Shown here piece after piece: positions 16,311 through 25,242 of a DNA stretch of 64,000 nucleotides. Both the position numbers and the translations under genes were made by a program. The notes beneath the pieces are model-generated. The model made no database searches. It was not told the origin of the DNA and saw nothing but the letters and a program-made list of their open reading frames with translations. Source of the stretch: Chitinophaga sp. CF418 (GTDB lineage: Bacteria; Bacteroidota; Bacteroidia; Chitinophagales; Chitinophagaceae); the NCBI RefSeq assembly GCF_900142925.1, contig NZ_FRCN01000007.1, positions 405,758-469,757 on the forward strand, read 5' to 3'. The stretch's first letter is position 1; each line of letters starts with the position of its first letter.

Positions 16311-18236
16311 ATGAAGCATTTTAACAGGGGAAAGCGGCTCGCTGCCCTGTGCCTGCTGCTGATAATCGCAGCACTGACAGGGACATCCGCCTATGCACAG
16401 GAGGCGGTACAGATAAATAGCACGTTACGGGAACACATTTTCACTTACAATGAGATTGAATACCTGGAAGATCTGCCCGGTACCCTGACCTTTGACCAGG
16501 TGAGGAGCGACAGTGTTGCCGCCAGGTTCCGGTCCAGCCCAGTCAGTACACCGCAGAACCAGCACCTGGGAGCACCGGTATGGTTCCGGGTAAAGATTAA
16601 ACACGACCCCACAGCGCATAGGTTTTACCTGCTGGAATTCTTTGACCAGACTATCGATGAAATAGATGCCTGGCTGCCCGATACTGCCGGCGTATACCGC
16701 AAGGAGCGGATAGGAGATAAGTATCCCTTTGCACAGCGCTGGTTCCATCATAAGAACTTCGAATTATCGCTGGATAACGACCGGCAAGGTGAAGCGGTGT
16801 GCTACTTCAGGATCAGTTCCGCCCAGACGGCAGATGTGATCATTGTGCTGCGTTCCATTGACCGGTTTGTGTCTTATGCCCTGAGTGAATACCTCACTTT
16901 CGGGATCTTTTACGGCATGATCTTCATTTTCAGCTTCTACAACCTGATCATGTTTATAGCCATGCGGCAGCGGCAATACCTGTATTATGTGCTCTATAAC
17001 CTCAGCGTGGTGCTTTACGAGATGTGTACGGACGGTATTGCCTATCAATGGCTATGGCCCAATGCACCCAACTGGAACCAGTACGCCTTTGCCTGGCCCT
17101 TGCTCAGTATGAGCATTTTTGCCCTGTTGTTTACCCAGCGCCTGCTGGCAGTACATGTCAGGGCGCCACTCCTGAATAAACTGATCATGGGGGTGATTGT
17201 GGCCCGTTGTGGCTATTTCCTGGCCTGCCTGCTGATCAATCCTTACTGGTTCAATTATAAGTTCATCGAACTCATACCCCTGGCGGTCGCTTTCTACACA
17301 GGGCTCTATATCTGGCTGAGAGGGTACCGGCCCGCCCGTTTCTTTGTGTTGGGGTATAGCTTTTTGTTTGTAGGCTTCATGCTGAAGTTCTTCATTATGC
17401 TGGGTTATACCTGGCTGAATTTCGGCATCGTCAGTTACTATAGCCTGAGTTTCTGTTTCATCCTGGAAATGTTCTTCTTATCCTTCGCTGTGGGCGATAA
17501 GGTACGCCTCCTGAAGAAGAAAAGGGATAAGGCACACCGCCAGATGATCCGGCAGATGACGGAGAACGCCCGCCTGAAAGATAACCAGAACCGGGAGCTG
17601 GAAGCCCAGGTGCAGGCGCGTACCAGGCAGTTGTCAGAACAGGCGGATGTCATTGCCGCCCAGAATGATGTGCTGGTAAAGACGAATAGCCTGCTGGAAG
17701 CTCAGGCGGCGGAGATCTCACGTATGAATGCCCTGTTGGAACAGGACAACCGTCAGTTGCAGACCAATGTAGAAAAAGTGACAAGGGCGAGGGCCTTATC
17801 GACTTCCCTTGATTTTGAAGAATTCAGTAAGATCTATCCCGATAAAGAGAGCTGCCTGCGCTTCCTGGCAGATCTGAAATGGACGACGTCTTTCCGTTGC
17901 CGGAAATGTGGTAACGAGCATTATTATCCTGGCCATCAGCCCTTTAGCCGTCGTTGCAGCAAATGCAGTTATGAAGAATCAGCTACAGCCTATACCATCT
18001 ACCAGAATATCCGTATCCCGATCAATAAGGCGTTTTACCTGACCTTCCTGGTTTACTCCACCAAGGGCAGGATCTCCTCCCATAAACTGTCAGAGATCCT
18101 GGAAATCAGGCAGAGTACCTGCTGGTCGTATGCTACCCGTATCACTAAAATGATGGATGAAAGGAAGAAAGAACTGAAGCAGGCAAATGGTCAGGGTTGG
18201 AGTTTGCTTGTTTTAGACGAAAGAGAAGAGGCGTGA
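16311..18236 (+). CDS. 7TMR-DISM sensor fused to an IS1595-type transposase zinc-ribbon/HTH domain
   Basis: 641 residues. Signal peptide (ends SAYAQ, ~residue 29); extracytoplasmic 7TMR-DISMED2-like beta domain (about 35-185; FYLLEFFDQTIDEIDAWLP); seven TM helices (about 195-400); coiled coil (about 400-500). The C-terminal output is not a kinase or cyclase. It matches the N-terminal DNA-binding region of IS1595-family transposases: an aspartate-rich lead-in, a zinc ribbon with C530-x2-C533 and C549-x2-C552, then an HTH-like stretch (GRISSHKLSEILEIRQSTCWSYATRITKMM). The DDE catalytic domain is absent. It is inferred to be a membrane-tethered sensor acting on DNA or protein. The ATG follows the radical SAM stop with no gap. 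It lies upstream of PUL 1. Confidence 0.88.
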   Translation: MKHFNRGKRLAALCLLLIIAALTGTSAYAQEAVQINSTLREHIFTYNEIEYLEDLPGTLTFDQVRSDSVAARFRSSPVSTPQNQHLGAPVWFRVKIKHDPTAHRFYLLEFFDQTIDEIDAWLPDTAGVYRKERIGDKYPFAQRWFHHKNFELSLDNDRQGEAVCYFRISSAQTADVIIVLRSIDRFVSYALSEYLTFGIFYGMIFIFSFYNLIMFIAMRQRQYLYYVLYNLSVVLYEMCTDGIAYQWLWPNAPNWNQYAFAWPLLSMSIFALLFTQRLLAVHVRAPLLNKLIMGVIVARCGYFLACLLINPYWFNYKFIELIPLAVAFYTGLYIWLRGYRPARFFVLGYSFLFVGFMLKFFIMLGYTWLNFGIVSYYSLSFCFILEMFFLSFAVGDKVRLLKKKRDKAHRQMIRQMTENARLKDNQNRELEAQVQARTRQLSEQADVIAAQNDVLVKTNSLLEAQAAEISRMNALLEQDNRQLQTNVEKVTRARALSTSLDFEEFSKIYPDKESCLRFLADLKWTTSFRCRKCGNEHYYPGHQPFSRRCSKCSYEESATAYTIYQNIRIPINKAFYLTFLVYSTKGRISSHKLSEILEIRQSTCWSYATRITKMMDERKKELKQANGQGWSLLVLDEREEA

Positions 18237-18421
18237 AGTGAAAGAAAGTGAAATTTATTTAAAGGTATGGAAGCGTATCAGGGTATTTATGCAATATATC
18301 CGTTATAACTAGGTATATCCCTTCATAATCAAGACTTCCAGACCATTAACATCCAGGGTATCAAAGCGTATCATTTTATTCATAATTGGCTATAAATCAG
18401 GTATTTGTGTAAATATTTTTC

Positions 18422-18452
18422 ATTGTCATTTGTGAAACTCCCCCTATCTTTA
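18422..18452 (+). promoter_or_regulatory. candidate Bacteroidota promoter upstream of PUL 1
   Basis: ATTG (18422-18425), 19 bp, then TATCTTTA (18445-18452), close to the Bacteroidota consensus TTTG-N19-TAnnTTTG. It would leave a ~280-nt leader before susC that includes the 22-bp repeats. Confidence 0.45.
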
Positions 18453-18540
18453 CAACATGAAACCTGGTGATGAACAATTGTAAGCCTGGTGATCGTTATG
18501 AAATGGAAAGTTCACGTTATGCGAGAGGTTATAAAGGAGG

Positions 18541-18625
18541 CTATCCAGCTTTAATGAAGAGGCTATGCGGCAGTAATGAGTATACTATCCAGCTTTAATG
18601 AAGTAGGCTATAAGGCTTTAATGAG
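18541..18625. repeat. four 22-bp direct repeats upstream of susC
   Basis: CTATCCAGCTTTAATGAAG is exact at 18541-18559 and 18585-18603; degenerate copies start at 18563 (CTATGCGGCAGTAATGAG) and 18608 (CTATAAGGCTTTAATGAG). The ~22-bp phasing puts all copies on one face of the helix, as expected for cooperative protein binding. Confidence 0.75.
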
Positions 18626-18740
18626 GGATACTAACCGGCTTAATTTAATGTGAGAATAATTTCCAGTTATTGAACTTAAATCAAAATCTAAACTGATACG
18701 AGGAATTATCCTTATCCACAAACCAAAGTACCGACACATT

Positions 18741-21716
18741 ATGAAAAAAAGGGGAACATTCCTGACAGCATTGCTGTTGGCATTGTGGGGTTTTGCCATA
18801 GCGCGCCAAGACGTTGCAGTAAAGCAGGACATCACAGTAAAGGGACATATACAGGACAAGCAGGGTAACTCACTTCCCGGCGTTTCCATCAAAGTTAAAG
18901 GAACTGCAAGAGGCACGGCGAGTCAGCCGGACGGTAACTTCACTATTCAGGCGGCGGCAGACGCTGTGCTGGAGCTTTCCTATGTAGGCTATACAACACA
19001 GGAAGTGCCGGTGAATGGCCGTACACAGATCACCATCACTATGGACGATACCAAAACAGAACTGGGGGAGGTAGTGGTGATCGGTTATGGTACCCAGAAA
19101 AAGAGAGATGTTACCACCGCCGTGGTGAGCGTGAATACTAAAGACATCAGTGAGCGGCCCATTACCCAGACAGCCGCAGCCCTGCAGGGTAAAGCTGCGG
19201 GTGTACAGGTAACGCAGCCATCCGGTAAGCCAGGCGCAGCCTTTTCTGTAAGGGTGCGTGGCGCTACTTCCGTACAGGCAGGTAACGAACCCTTGTACGT
19301 GATAGATGGGGTGCCTACTACCGATACAAGAGATCTCAATACCAACGATATTGCCACCATCACTGTACTGAAAGACGCCTCCAGCGCTGCTATCTATGGT
19401 GCAAGGGCCTCCAATGGGGTGGTGCTGATCACTACTAAAAGAGGTCGTTCCGGAGATGCGGTGATCAACTTCAATACCTACTACGGTGTATCTAAGATCG
19501 GTAAGAAGATTGATGTACTAAATGCTGGTCAGTATAATGATCTGATGAAAGACATGGGATTCACGGTGACGACGCCTACCACCACTACCAACTGGCTGGA
19601 CGAGGTGTTCCAGACAGGTCATAACCAGAACTACCAGTTATCTGCTTCCGGTGGTAGCGAGAAATCGCAGTACTTTATTTCCGGCGCCTATACCAAAGAT
19701 GACGGTATGGTGAAACCGGCAAAATACAACCGCCGTGTTTTCAGGGCTAACCTGGACAATCAGCTGAAACCCTGGATGAAGCTGACCACCAACATCAGCT
19801 ATTCTAATGTAGACCTGAAAGATCTGAAGGATAATGACAATGCCGGCCGTAACGCAGCTATCCTCGGTGCGCTCAACGCGCCGCCGGTGATAGGCATCTA
19901 TGAAACAGATGCTGATGGCCACCGCCGTTATACCATGAACCCATATAAATCCGGTTGGGATAATCCGCTGGCCGCTATCGAAGGGCCTACCCAGGGTACA
20001 AAAGACAACCGTGTACTGGGTAATGCTGCCCTGGATATCAACTTCACCAAAGACCTGAAGTTCAGGAGCAACTACGGTGTTGATTACATGAATCATAAGT
20101 ACGATTACTACCTGGATTACATTATGACCACTCCGGGCCGTAATGATCATGGTTATGCCACCTCTCAGCGTTACAATACGCTGACCTGGCTTTGGGAAAA
20201 CACCCTGAACTACGACAAGACCTGGAAGAAACATTCGATCTCCGCATTGGGTGGTGTAACATCGCAGAAGAACAATTACGACGAAACTAACCAGACTGGT
20301 CGTGATTTCCCTGCTGATCCTACTGTAAAGACATTGAATGCGGCCAACCAGATAACTGGCGATACCAAAGAATCCCAGTGGTTCCTGATGTCTTATCTGG
20401 GCCGCATCATGTATAACTATGACAGCAGATACCTGCTGACCGCCAACTTCCGTGCGGATGGTTCATCCAAACTGGATAAGAAACATAAATGGGGTTACTT
20501 CCCTTCCGTATCAGCTGGCTGGCGTATCTCTGCTGAGCCTTTCATGCGCGATGTGAAAGCGATCAATGACCTGAAAGTAAGAGCAGGCTGGGGACAGAAT
20601 GGTAACGTGGAAGGTCTGAGTCCATATGCGTCCCTGGGGCTGAACTCTTATTCCCGTCAGACGCCAACTAACCCACTATCTGGTCCTGCTATCCTGCCTC
20701 CGGATGGCGCACCAAATCCAGATCTGAAATGGGAAACGACTACGCAGACCAACGTAGGTATAGACCTGAGCCTCTTTGACTCAAGACTGACCTTCTCTGC
20801 GGATGCCTATATCAAGAAAACAAACGACCTGCTGCTGGACGTAAAGCTTCCCCCACTGGCAGGATACGATCATATTACCCGTAACTCAGGAAAACTGGAG
20901 AATAAAGGTCTGGAGTTCCTGGTGTCTTCTGTGAACGTCGACAAAAAAGATTTCCGTTGGACGACCGACTTCAACATCGCCTTTAACCGTAACCGTATCA
21001 CAGCACTTGAACTGTCAGACGTATACTATTTTGCTGAGGTAGAAAACCGTGATAAGATCATCACCCTGAGAAAGGGACTGCCATTAGGTACCTTCTACGG
21101 ATATATTTCTGAAGGAGTAGATCCGCAGACAGGAAACATCATTTACAAAGATGTAAACGGAGATGGTAAAGTAACGCCGACCGACCGTACCGTGATCGGT
21201 AATGCACAGCCTACGTTCACTTATGGTATGAACAATAACCTGAGCTATAAGAATTGGTCATTTTCCTTCCTGCTGCAAGGCTCACAGGGGAATGATGTGT
21301 TCAATGCTTCCCGTATGGAAACAGAAGGTATGTACGACAGCAAGAACCAGTCTACAGAAGTACTGCGCCGCTGGAAAACAGTAGGTCAGGTAACAGACAT
21401 CCCACGTGCCTCCAATAGAGATGTGACCAATTCCCGTACCTCTTCCCGTTTCGTGGAAAATGGTTCTTTCCTGCGCATGAAGAGTGCTACATTATCTTAC
21501 AATCTGCCACAGCGTGCATTGTCCACCTTACACCTGAGCAGGTTGATGTTATACGCTACTGCGCAGAACCTCTTTACGATCACTAACTACAAGGGGTTTG
21601 ATCCGGAAGTGAATGCTTTTGCCAGCAATGCCGCCAATGGTGTAACGCTGGGAATCGACTATGGTACATATCCTGTGGCGAGAACATTTATCCTTGGTTT
21701 AAACCTGTCATTCTAA
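18741..21716 (+). CDS. SusC-type TonB-dependent outer-membrane transporter (PUL 1)
   Basis: 991 residues. Signal peptide (to ~residue 22), CarboxypepD-regulatory-like domain (about 30-110; VKGHIQDKQGNSLPGVSIKVKG), TonB-box-like VVVIGYGTQKKRD, then the plug domain (RGATSVQAGNEPLYVIDGVP, ASSAAIYGARASNGVVLITTKRG) and a ~750-residue beta-barrel ending in an aromatic strand (LGLNLSF). It imports oligosaccharide captured by the SusD lipoprotein encoded 11 bp later. There is no N-terminal STN domain, so signalling to an anti-sigma factor is not expected. The long upstream region suggests regulation at transcription. Confidence 0.95.
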   Translation: MKKRGTFLTALLLALWGFAIARQDVAVKQDITVKGHIQDKQGNSLPGVSIKVKGTARGTASQPDGNFTIQAAADAVLELSYVGYTTQEVPVNGRTQITITMDDTKTELGEVVVIGYGTQKKRDVTTAVVSVNTKDISERPITQTAAALQGKAAGVQVTQPSGKPGAAFSVRVRGATSVQAGNEPLYVIDGVPTTDTRDLNTNDIATITVLKDASSAAIYGARASNGVVLITTKRGRSGDAVINFNTYYGVSKIGKKIDVLNAGQYNDLMKDMGFTVTTPTTTTNWLDEVFQTGHNQNYQLSASGGSEKSQYFISGAYTKDDGMVKPAKYNRRVFRANLDNQLKPWMKLTTNISYSNVDLKDLKDNDNAGRNAAILGALNAPPVIGIYETDADGHRRYTMNPYKSGWDNPLAAIEGPTQGTKDNRVLGNAALDINFTKDLKFRSNYGVDYMNHKYDYYLDYIMTTPGRNDHGYATSQRYNTLTWLWENTLNYDKTWKKHSISALGGVTSQKNNYDETNQTGRDFPADPTVKTLNAANQITGDTKESQWFLMSYLGRIMYNYDSRYLLTANFRADGSSKLDKKHKWGYFPSVSAGWRISAEPFMRDVKAINDLKVRAGWGQNGNVEGLSPYASLGLNSYSRQTPTNPLSGPAILPPDGAPNPDLKWETTTQTNVGIDLSLFDSRLTFSADAYIKKTNDLLLDVKLPPLAGYDHITRNSGKLENKGLEFLVSSVNVDKKDFRWTTDFNIAFNRNRITALELSDVYYFAEVENRDKIITLRKGLPLGTFYGYISEGVDPQTGNIIYKDVNGDGKVTPTDRTVIGNAQPTFTYGMNNNLSYKNWSFSFLLQGSQGNDVFNASRMETEGMYDSKNQSTEVLRRWKTVGQVTDIPRASNRDVTNSRTSSRFVENGSFLRMKSATLSYNLPQRALSTLHLSRLMLYATAQNLFTITNYKGFDPEVNAFASNAANGVTLGIDYGTYPVARTFILGLNLSF

Positions 21717-21727
21717 ACGTTTGAGTT

Positions 21728-23206
21728 ATGAAAAGAACGAACCGTCTCCTCATCATATCAGCTGCACTGGCTTCACTGGTCCTGGGTGCGTGCAAAAAAG
21801 ACCTGAACCTGGTGCCACCCTCCAATACAATTGTTGGTAATGAAGGGCAGGGTACAGCAGGTTCCTATATCAAAGACGCGGCTACATCCGAAGCGGCGCT
21901 GGCTAGTTGTTATTCCTTCTTCCGCAGTAATGCAGCCGAATACTATGTACTGGATTACTTCAATATCAGCGATGCGCAGTCAGACAATGCTTATGCAGGT
22001 GCTGACAACGCTGCCGGTTTTGAGATCGATGAATTCCGTATACTCTCCACCAACTCATGGGTAGCCCGTGACTGGAGTTATTTATACAACCAGATCTCAG
22101 CCTGTAACTCTGTGATCGTAAACGTTCCCAAGGTAACCGATGCATCACTGACAGCCACCCGTAAGGCGCAGATCGTGGCAGAAGCACAGTTCATCCGCGC
22201 ACGTGCATACTTTGACCTGGTAAGGTTATTCGGTGATGTGCCGCTGGTACTCGAAGAGTTGCCTACTATCACTGCTGATAACCTGGCGGAAATTTATCCG
22301 TTGTTATATCCCAGACGTACAAGTGCAGACTCAGTTTACGACCAGATCACCAACGATTTGAAGTCAGCAGTTGAAGCGGTACCTGTTTCCGCAGTAAACA
22401 AAGGCTTTGTAACCAAAGGTGCGGTATACACACTGCTGGCTAAGATAGCTGCTACCCGTAAACCGATAAACTGGCCTGAAGTACAGGCCTACACCGACCA
22501 GGTAATTGCATTGGGCTATAGCCTGCTGCCGGTATATGACAACCTCTGGGATGGCGCACATGAGAACTCTGCAGAAGCCATCTTCGAACTGAACTTCGAT
22601 GGCTGGGATACAGGTGGTAACTGGGGAACGAGTATGTTCCTGGGTACTGACTGGAAGAAGTTCTGCAATCCGAGCAATGACCTGATGCGTGCATACAGGG
22701 AAGCAAATGACAGCGTACGTTACAGATCAACGATCACGTTTGCAAATGTAACTGGTAAATGGGGTGATGCCCGCTTATCATTAGACAGCTTCCCCTTCTT
22801 CTACAAAATGCGTAAAACGGATGCCACTCAGAACATCATCATGTATCGTCTGGCAGATGTATTGCTCCTGAAATCAGAAGCGCTGAATGAACAGGGAAAT
22901 GTAACAGGTGCTAATGCCATCGTTACACAGATCCGTGGACGTGTAAAACTCAATCCGCTCAACATCACCGATCAGGCAGCAATGCGTCTGGCAATCGAGC
23001 GGGAACGCCGACTGGAACTGGCTTTCGAAGGACAGCGCTGGTATGATCTCGTACGTACCGATCGCGCTATTCCTGTGATGCAGGCGGTAACCGACGGTAA
23101 AGGCGTCAACCTGGGTTATCACCTCACGGAACAGAGCCTGCTATGGCCTGTTCCGCAGGGTGAAATGGACCAGAACGCCAACCTGGTGCAAAACTCCGGC
23201 TACTAA
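21728..23206 (+). CDS. SusD/RagB-type glycan-binding lipoprotein (PUL 1)
   Basis: 492 residues. The lipoprotein signal ends LASLVLGAC (Cys ~21). The SusD/RagB fold is shown by helical TPR-like segments (AEAQFIRARAYFDLVRLFGDVPLV), the C-terminal ERRLELAFEGQRWYDLVRT and the closing LLWPVPQGEMDQNANLVQN, all family hallmarks. It sits on the cell surface as the lid of the SusC transporter. A terminator-like hairpin follows the stop, before the GH30 gene. Confidence 0.95.
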   Translation: MKRTNRLLIISAALASLVLGACKKDLNLVPPSNTIVGNEGQGTAGSYIKDAATSEAALASCYSFFRSNAAEYYVLDYFNISDAQSDNAYAGADNAAGFEIDEFRILSTNSWVARDWSYLYNQISACNSVIVNVPKVTDASLTATRKAQIVAEAQFIRARAYFDLVRLFGDVPLVLEELPTITADNLAEIYPLLYPRRTSADSVYDQITNDLKSAVEAVPVSAVNKGFVTKGAVYTLLAKIAATRKPINWPEVQAYTDQVIALGYSLLPVYDNLWDGAHENSAEAIFELNFDGWDTGGNWGTSMFLGTDWKKFCNPSNDLMRAYREANDSVRYRSTITFANVTGKWGDARLSLDSFPFFYKMRKTDATQNIIMYRLADVLLLKSEALNEQGNVTGANAIVTQIRGRVKLNPLNITDQAAMRLAIERERRLELAFEGQRWYDLVRTDRAIPVMQAVTDGKGVNLGYHLTEQSLLWPVPQGEMDQNANLVQNSGY

Positions 23207-23264
23207 GCCGTGGTTATTAGCTCTGGCTACTATTGGATATAAGATAGCGTTAACGAAAAAGATT

Positions 23265-23298
23265 GGTCTCGTCTCTCATGGGACGGGACCTTCTTTTT
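23265..23298 (+). terminator. terminator-like hairpin between susD and GH30
   Basis: GGTCTCGTC (23265-23273) pairs with GACGGGACC (23282-23290) with one G-U wobble, followed by TTCTTTTT. It could reduce read-through from susCD into the GH30 gene. Confidence 0.7.
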
Positions 23299-23358
23299 GC
23301 AGGTCAGTGCAGGTTGGATTGGTATCAGAAACATTCATCAGACAGAAAAACTTCCTAC

Positions 23359-24813
23359 ATGAAACAATGGATATACAGTTGTTGTATGGGCGTCCTATTG
23401 GTGGCCTGCAATAACCGACAGCAAACAGGTGACAAGCAGCACAATGATTCAGCAGCCGTTTATCTCACCACGCCAGATCAGCAGCAATTATTGGCACAGC
23501 AATCCGGGCTGGGAGGGGTGAAGGATACAGCTGTCATTAACATCCGGATGGATAGTAGCCGGCAGTTCCAGGAAATTGAAGGTTTTGGTGCAGCAATGAC
23601 GGGATCTTCTGCATATGTGATGCAGCGGTATATGTCGCCCGGGCAGCGGCAGGCGTTGCTGGAGGATCTATTTGGTACGGAGAAGGGGATAGGGATCAAT
23701 TACATTCGTATGTCTATTGGTGCTTCTGATTTTTCGACAAGCCCTTACAGTTATGATGACATGCCCGGTGGACAGCGGGATGATTCTTTGAAGCATTTCA
23801 GCATTGAGCATGATACTCAGGAAGTAGTGCCGGTATTAAAGCAGGTGGTTGCGGTCAATCCTGGTATTCATATTATGGGTAGCCCGTGGAGTGCGCCGGG
23901 ATGGATGAAGACGAGTGGCAAACTGGAGGGAGGTTCTTTACGTCCTGATGCTTATGAGGTGTATGCGCGTTACTTTGTTAAATACATCCGGGCTTTTGGA
24001 GAGGCAGGCATTAAGATCACGGCGCTGACTGTACAGAATGAACCGCAGTACGAGGCATTCTATCCAACGATGAAGATGACGGCGCCTGAGCAGGGGACGT
24101 TTATTAAAGATCATCTGGGGCCTTTGCTGGAGAAAGAGGGGCTGAGTGAGCAGACCAAGATTATGTTGTTTGATCATAACTGGAATAGTCCTGAGTACCC
24201 GATCTCTATTCTTGATGATAGCCTGATAGCGAGATATACTGCCGGAGCGGCATTCCATTGTTATGAGGGTGCTGTGGGAGCTATGACTAAAGTGCATGAT
24301 GCGCATCCTGAGAAGGGCCTTTATTTTACTGAGTGTTCAGGAGGGAGCTGGTCGCCGGTTTTTGCGGATAACCTGCAGTATATGGTGCGTCAGTTGCTGA
24401 TCGGGACGATTAATAACTGGTCGAAGAATGTGCTTTTATGGAATATGGCTTTGGATGAAAAGAATGGGCCGACTACCAATCAGCCTGGGACAGGTGAAGG
24501 GAATCGCGGGTGTATGACTTGTCGGGGAGTAGTAACTGTCAACTCCAAAGATGGTGCTGTTACCCGGAATGTGGAGTATTATGCGCTGGCGCATTTTAGT
24601 AAGTTTGTGCGTCCCGGTGCTAAGAGGATTTATTCTTCTGCCTTGGTAGATAAGGGAGTGGAGAATGTTGCATTCCTGAATACAGATGGTTCACGTGTAA
24701 TGGTGGTGATCAATACTACGCAGCAGGAGCGGGCTTTTTCTGTGAGCGAGCAGCGGGATGTGTATAGATACGTACTAAAGCCGGGAGCTGTGGCGACATT
24801 AGTCTGGAGGTGA
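23359..24813 (+). CDS. GH30-family glucosidase/glucanase lipoprotein (PUL 1)
   Basis: 484 residues. ATG at 23359 gives a lipoprotein signal (lipobox LLVAC); the upstream open frame overlaps the terminator hairpin. GH30 features are all present: the beta-sandwich strand RQFQEIEGFGAAMTGSSAYV, MGSPWSAPGWMKTSGKLEGG, acid/base Glu228 in LTVQNEPQYEAF, nucleophile Glu325 in YFTECSGGSW, and a C-terminal sandwich strand near the end. Subfamily (glucosylceramidase, beta-1,6-glucanase or xylanase type) cannot be fixed by eye. With only SusC and SusD for company, a simple substrate such as a beta-1,6-linked glucan is plausible. Probably surface or periplasmic. Confidence 0.93.
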   Translation: MKQWIYSCCMGVLLVACNNRQQTGDKQHNDSAAVYLTTPDQQQLLAQQSGLGGVKDTAVINIRMDSSRQFQEIEGFGAAMTGSSAYVMQRYMSPGQRQALLEDLFGTEKGIGINYIRMSIGASDFSTSPYSYDDMPGGQRDDSLKHFSIEHDTQEVVPVLKQVVAVNPGIHIMGSPWSAPGWMKTSGKLEGGSLRPDAYEVYARYFVKYIRAFGEAGIKITALTVQNEPQYEAFYPTMKMTAPEQGTFIKDHLGPLLEKEGLSEQTKIMLFDHNWNSPEYPISILDDSLIARYTAGAAFHCYEGAVGAMTKVHDAHPEKGLYFTECSGGSWSPVFADNLQYMVRQLLIGTINNWSKNVLLWNMALDEKNGPTTNQPGTGEGNRGCMTCRGVVTVNSKDGAVTRNVEYYALAHFSKFVRPGAKRIYSSALVDKGVENVAFLNTDGSRVMVVINTTQQERAFSVSEQRDVYRYVLKPGAVATLVWR

Positions 24814-24843
24814 TGCCAACTGGTGTTAGTATCGTCGTTCGCT

Positions 24844-24982
24844 CGGTTTCATATAGTATTGTGGACTATGCCCGCTTGTAACGCTGTTAGAGGTTGGTAA
24901 GGTAGGTCAGCTATGGTGTTTTGATCGGCGGCACCGCCGTGCGGGGAACCGGGCGAAGGCCCGCAATTACAATATGAAACCG
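24844..24982. repeat. inverted repeat enclosing two internal hairpins
   Basis: Outer arms CGGTTTCATAT (24844-24854) and ATATGAAACCG (24972-24982). Near the right arm are the hairpins GCAC-CGCC-GTGC and GGGC-GAAG-GCCC. May be a dispersed non-autonomous element or a structured RNA; no coding frame. Confidence 0.5.
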
Positions 24983-25163
24983 GTGCTACCTCCTGGCTAT
25001 TCTAAAGCCCCTACGCTTGATAAATCTCAATAGCAAGTGCTCGAGGAGGGGTACAGCCCGATGTCCCACCTGAAACCGAGTTACGGAGATGACAGGCGGT
25101 TACTATTTTGCGTCAATACGCTACGTACCTGCATCATTTAAGCAGCCCAAGGCTCTAAACAAA

Positions 25164-25200
25164 AATCGTCCGTCGTTCAAAAACAAAACGACGGACGATT
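25164..25200. terminator. bidirectional terminator between PUL 1 and PUL 2
   Basis: Perfect 14-bp arms AATCGTCCGTCGTT (25164-25177) and AACGACGGACGATT (25187-25200) with a 9-nt A-rich loop, placed between converging genes. Confidence 0.85.
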
Positions 25201-25242
25201 ACATTAGTGAGTCCAACTCTTGTTAACCACAGCAAGTGAAAG

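Larger units (their letters stand above)
18237..18740. other. regulatory region upstream of PUL 1
   Basis: 504 bp without a gene. Contains a candidate Bacteroidota promoter (18422-18452) and four 22-bp direct repeats (18541-18625) ahead of susC. Confidence 0.6.
24814..25242. other. convergent intergenic region with structured element and terminator
   Basis: 429 bp between convergent GH30 and MFS genes, with no gene seen. Holds a possible structured element (24844-24982) and a strong bidirectional terminator (25164-25200). Confidence 0.6.

Noticed and set aside
16311..18236. IS1595 insertion interrupting a sensor gene
   Set aside because: The frame is continuous through TM, coiled coil and zinc ribbon, there is no DDE domain or terminal inverted repeat, and the stop is natural, so a domain fusion is the better reading.
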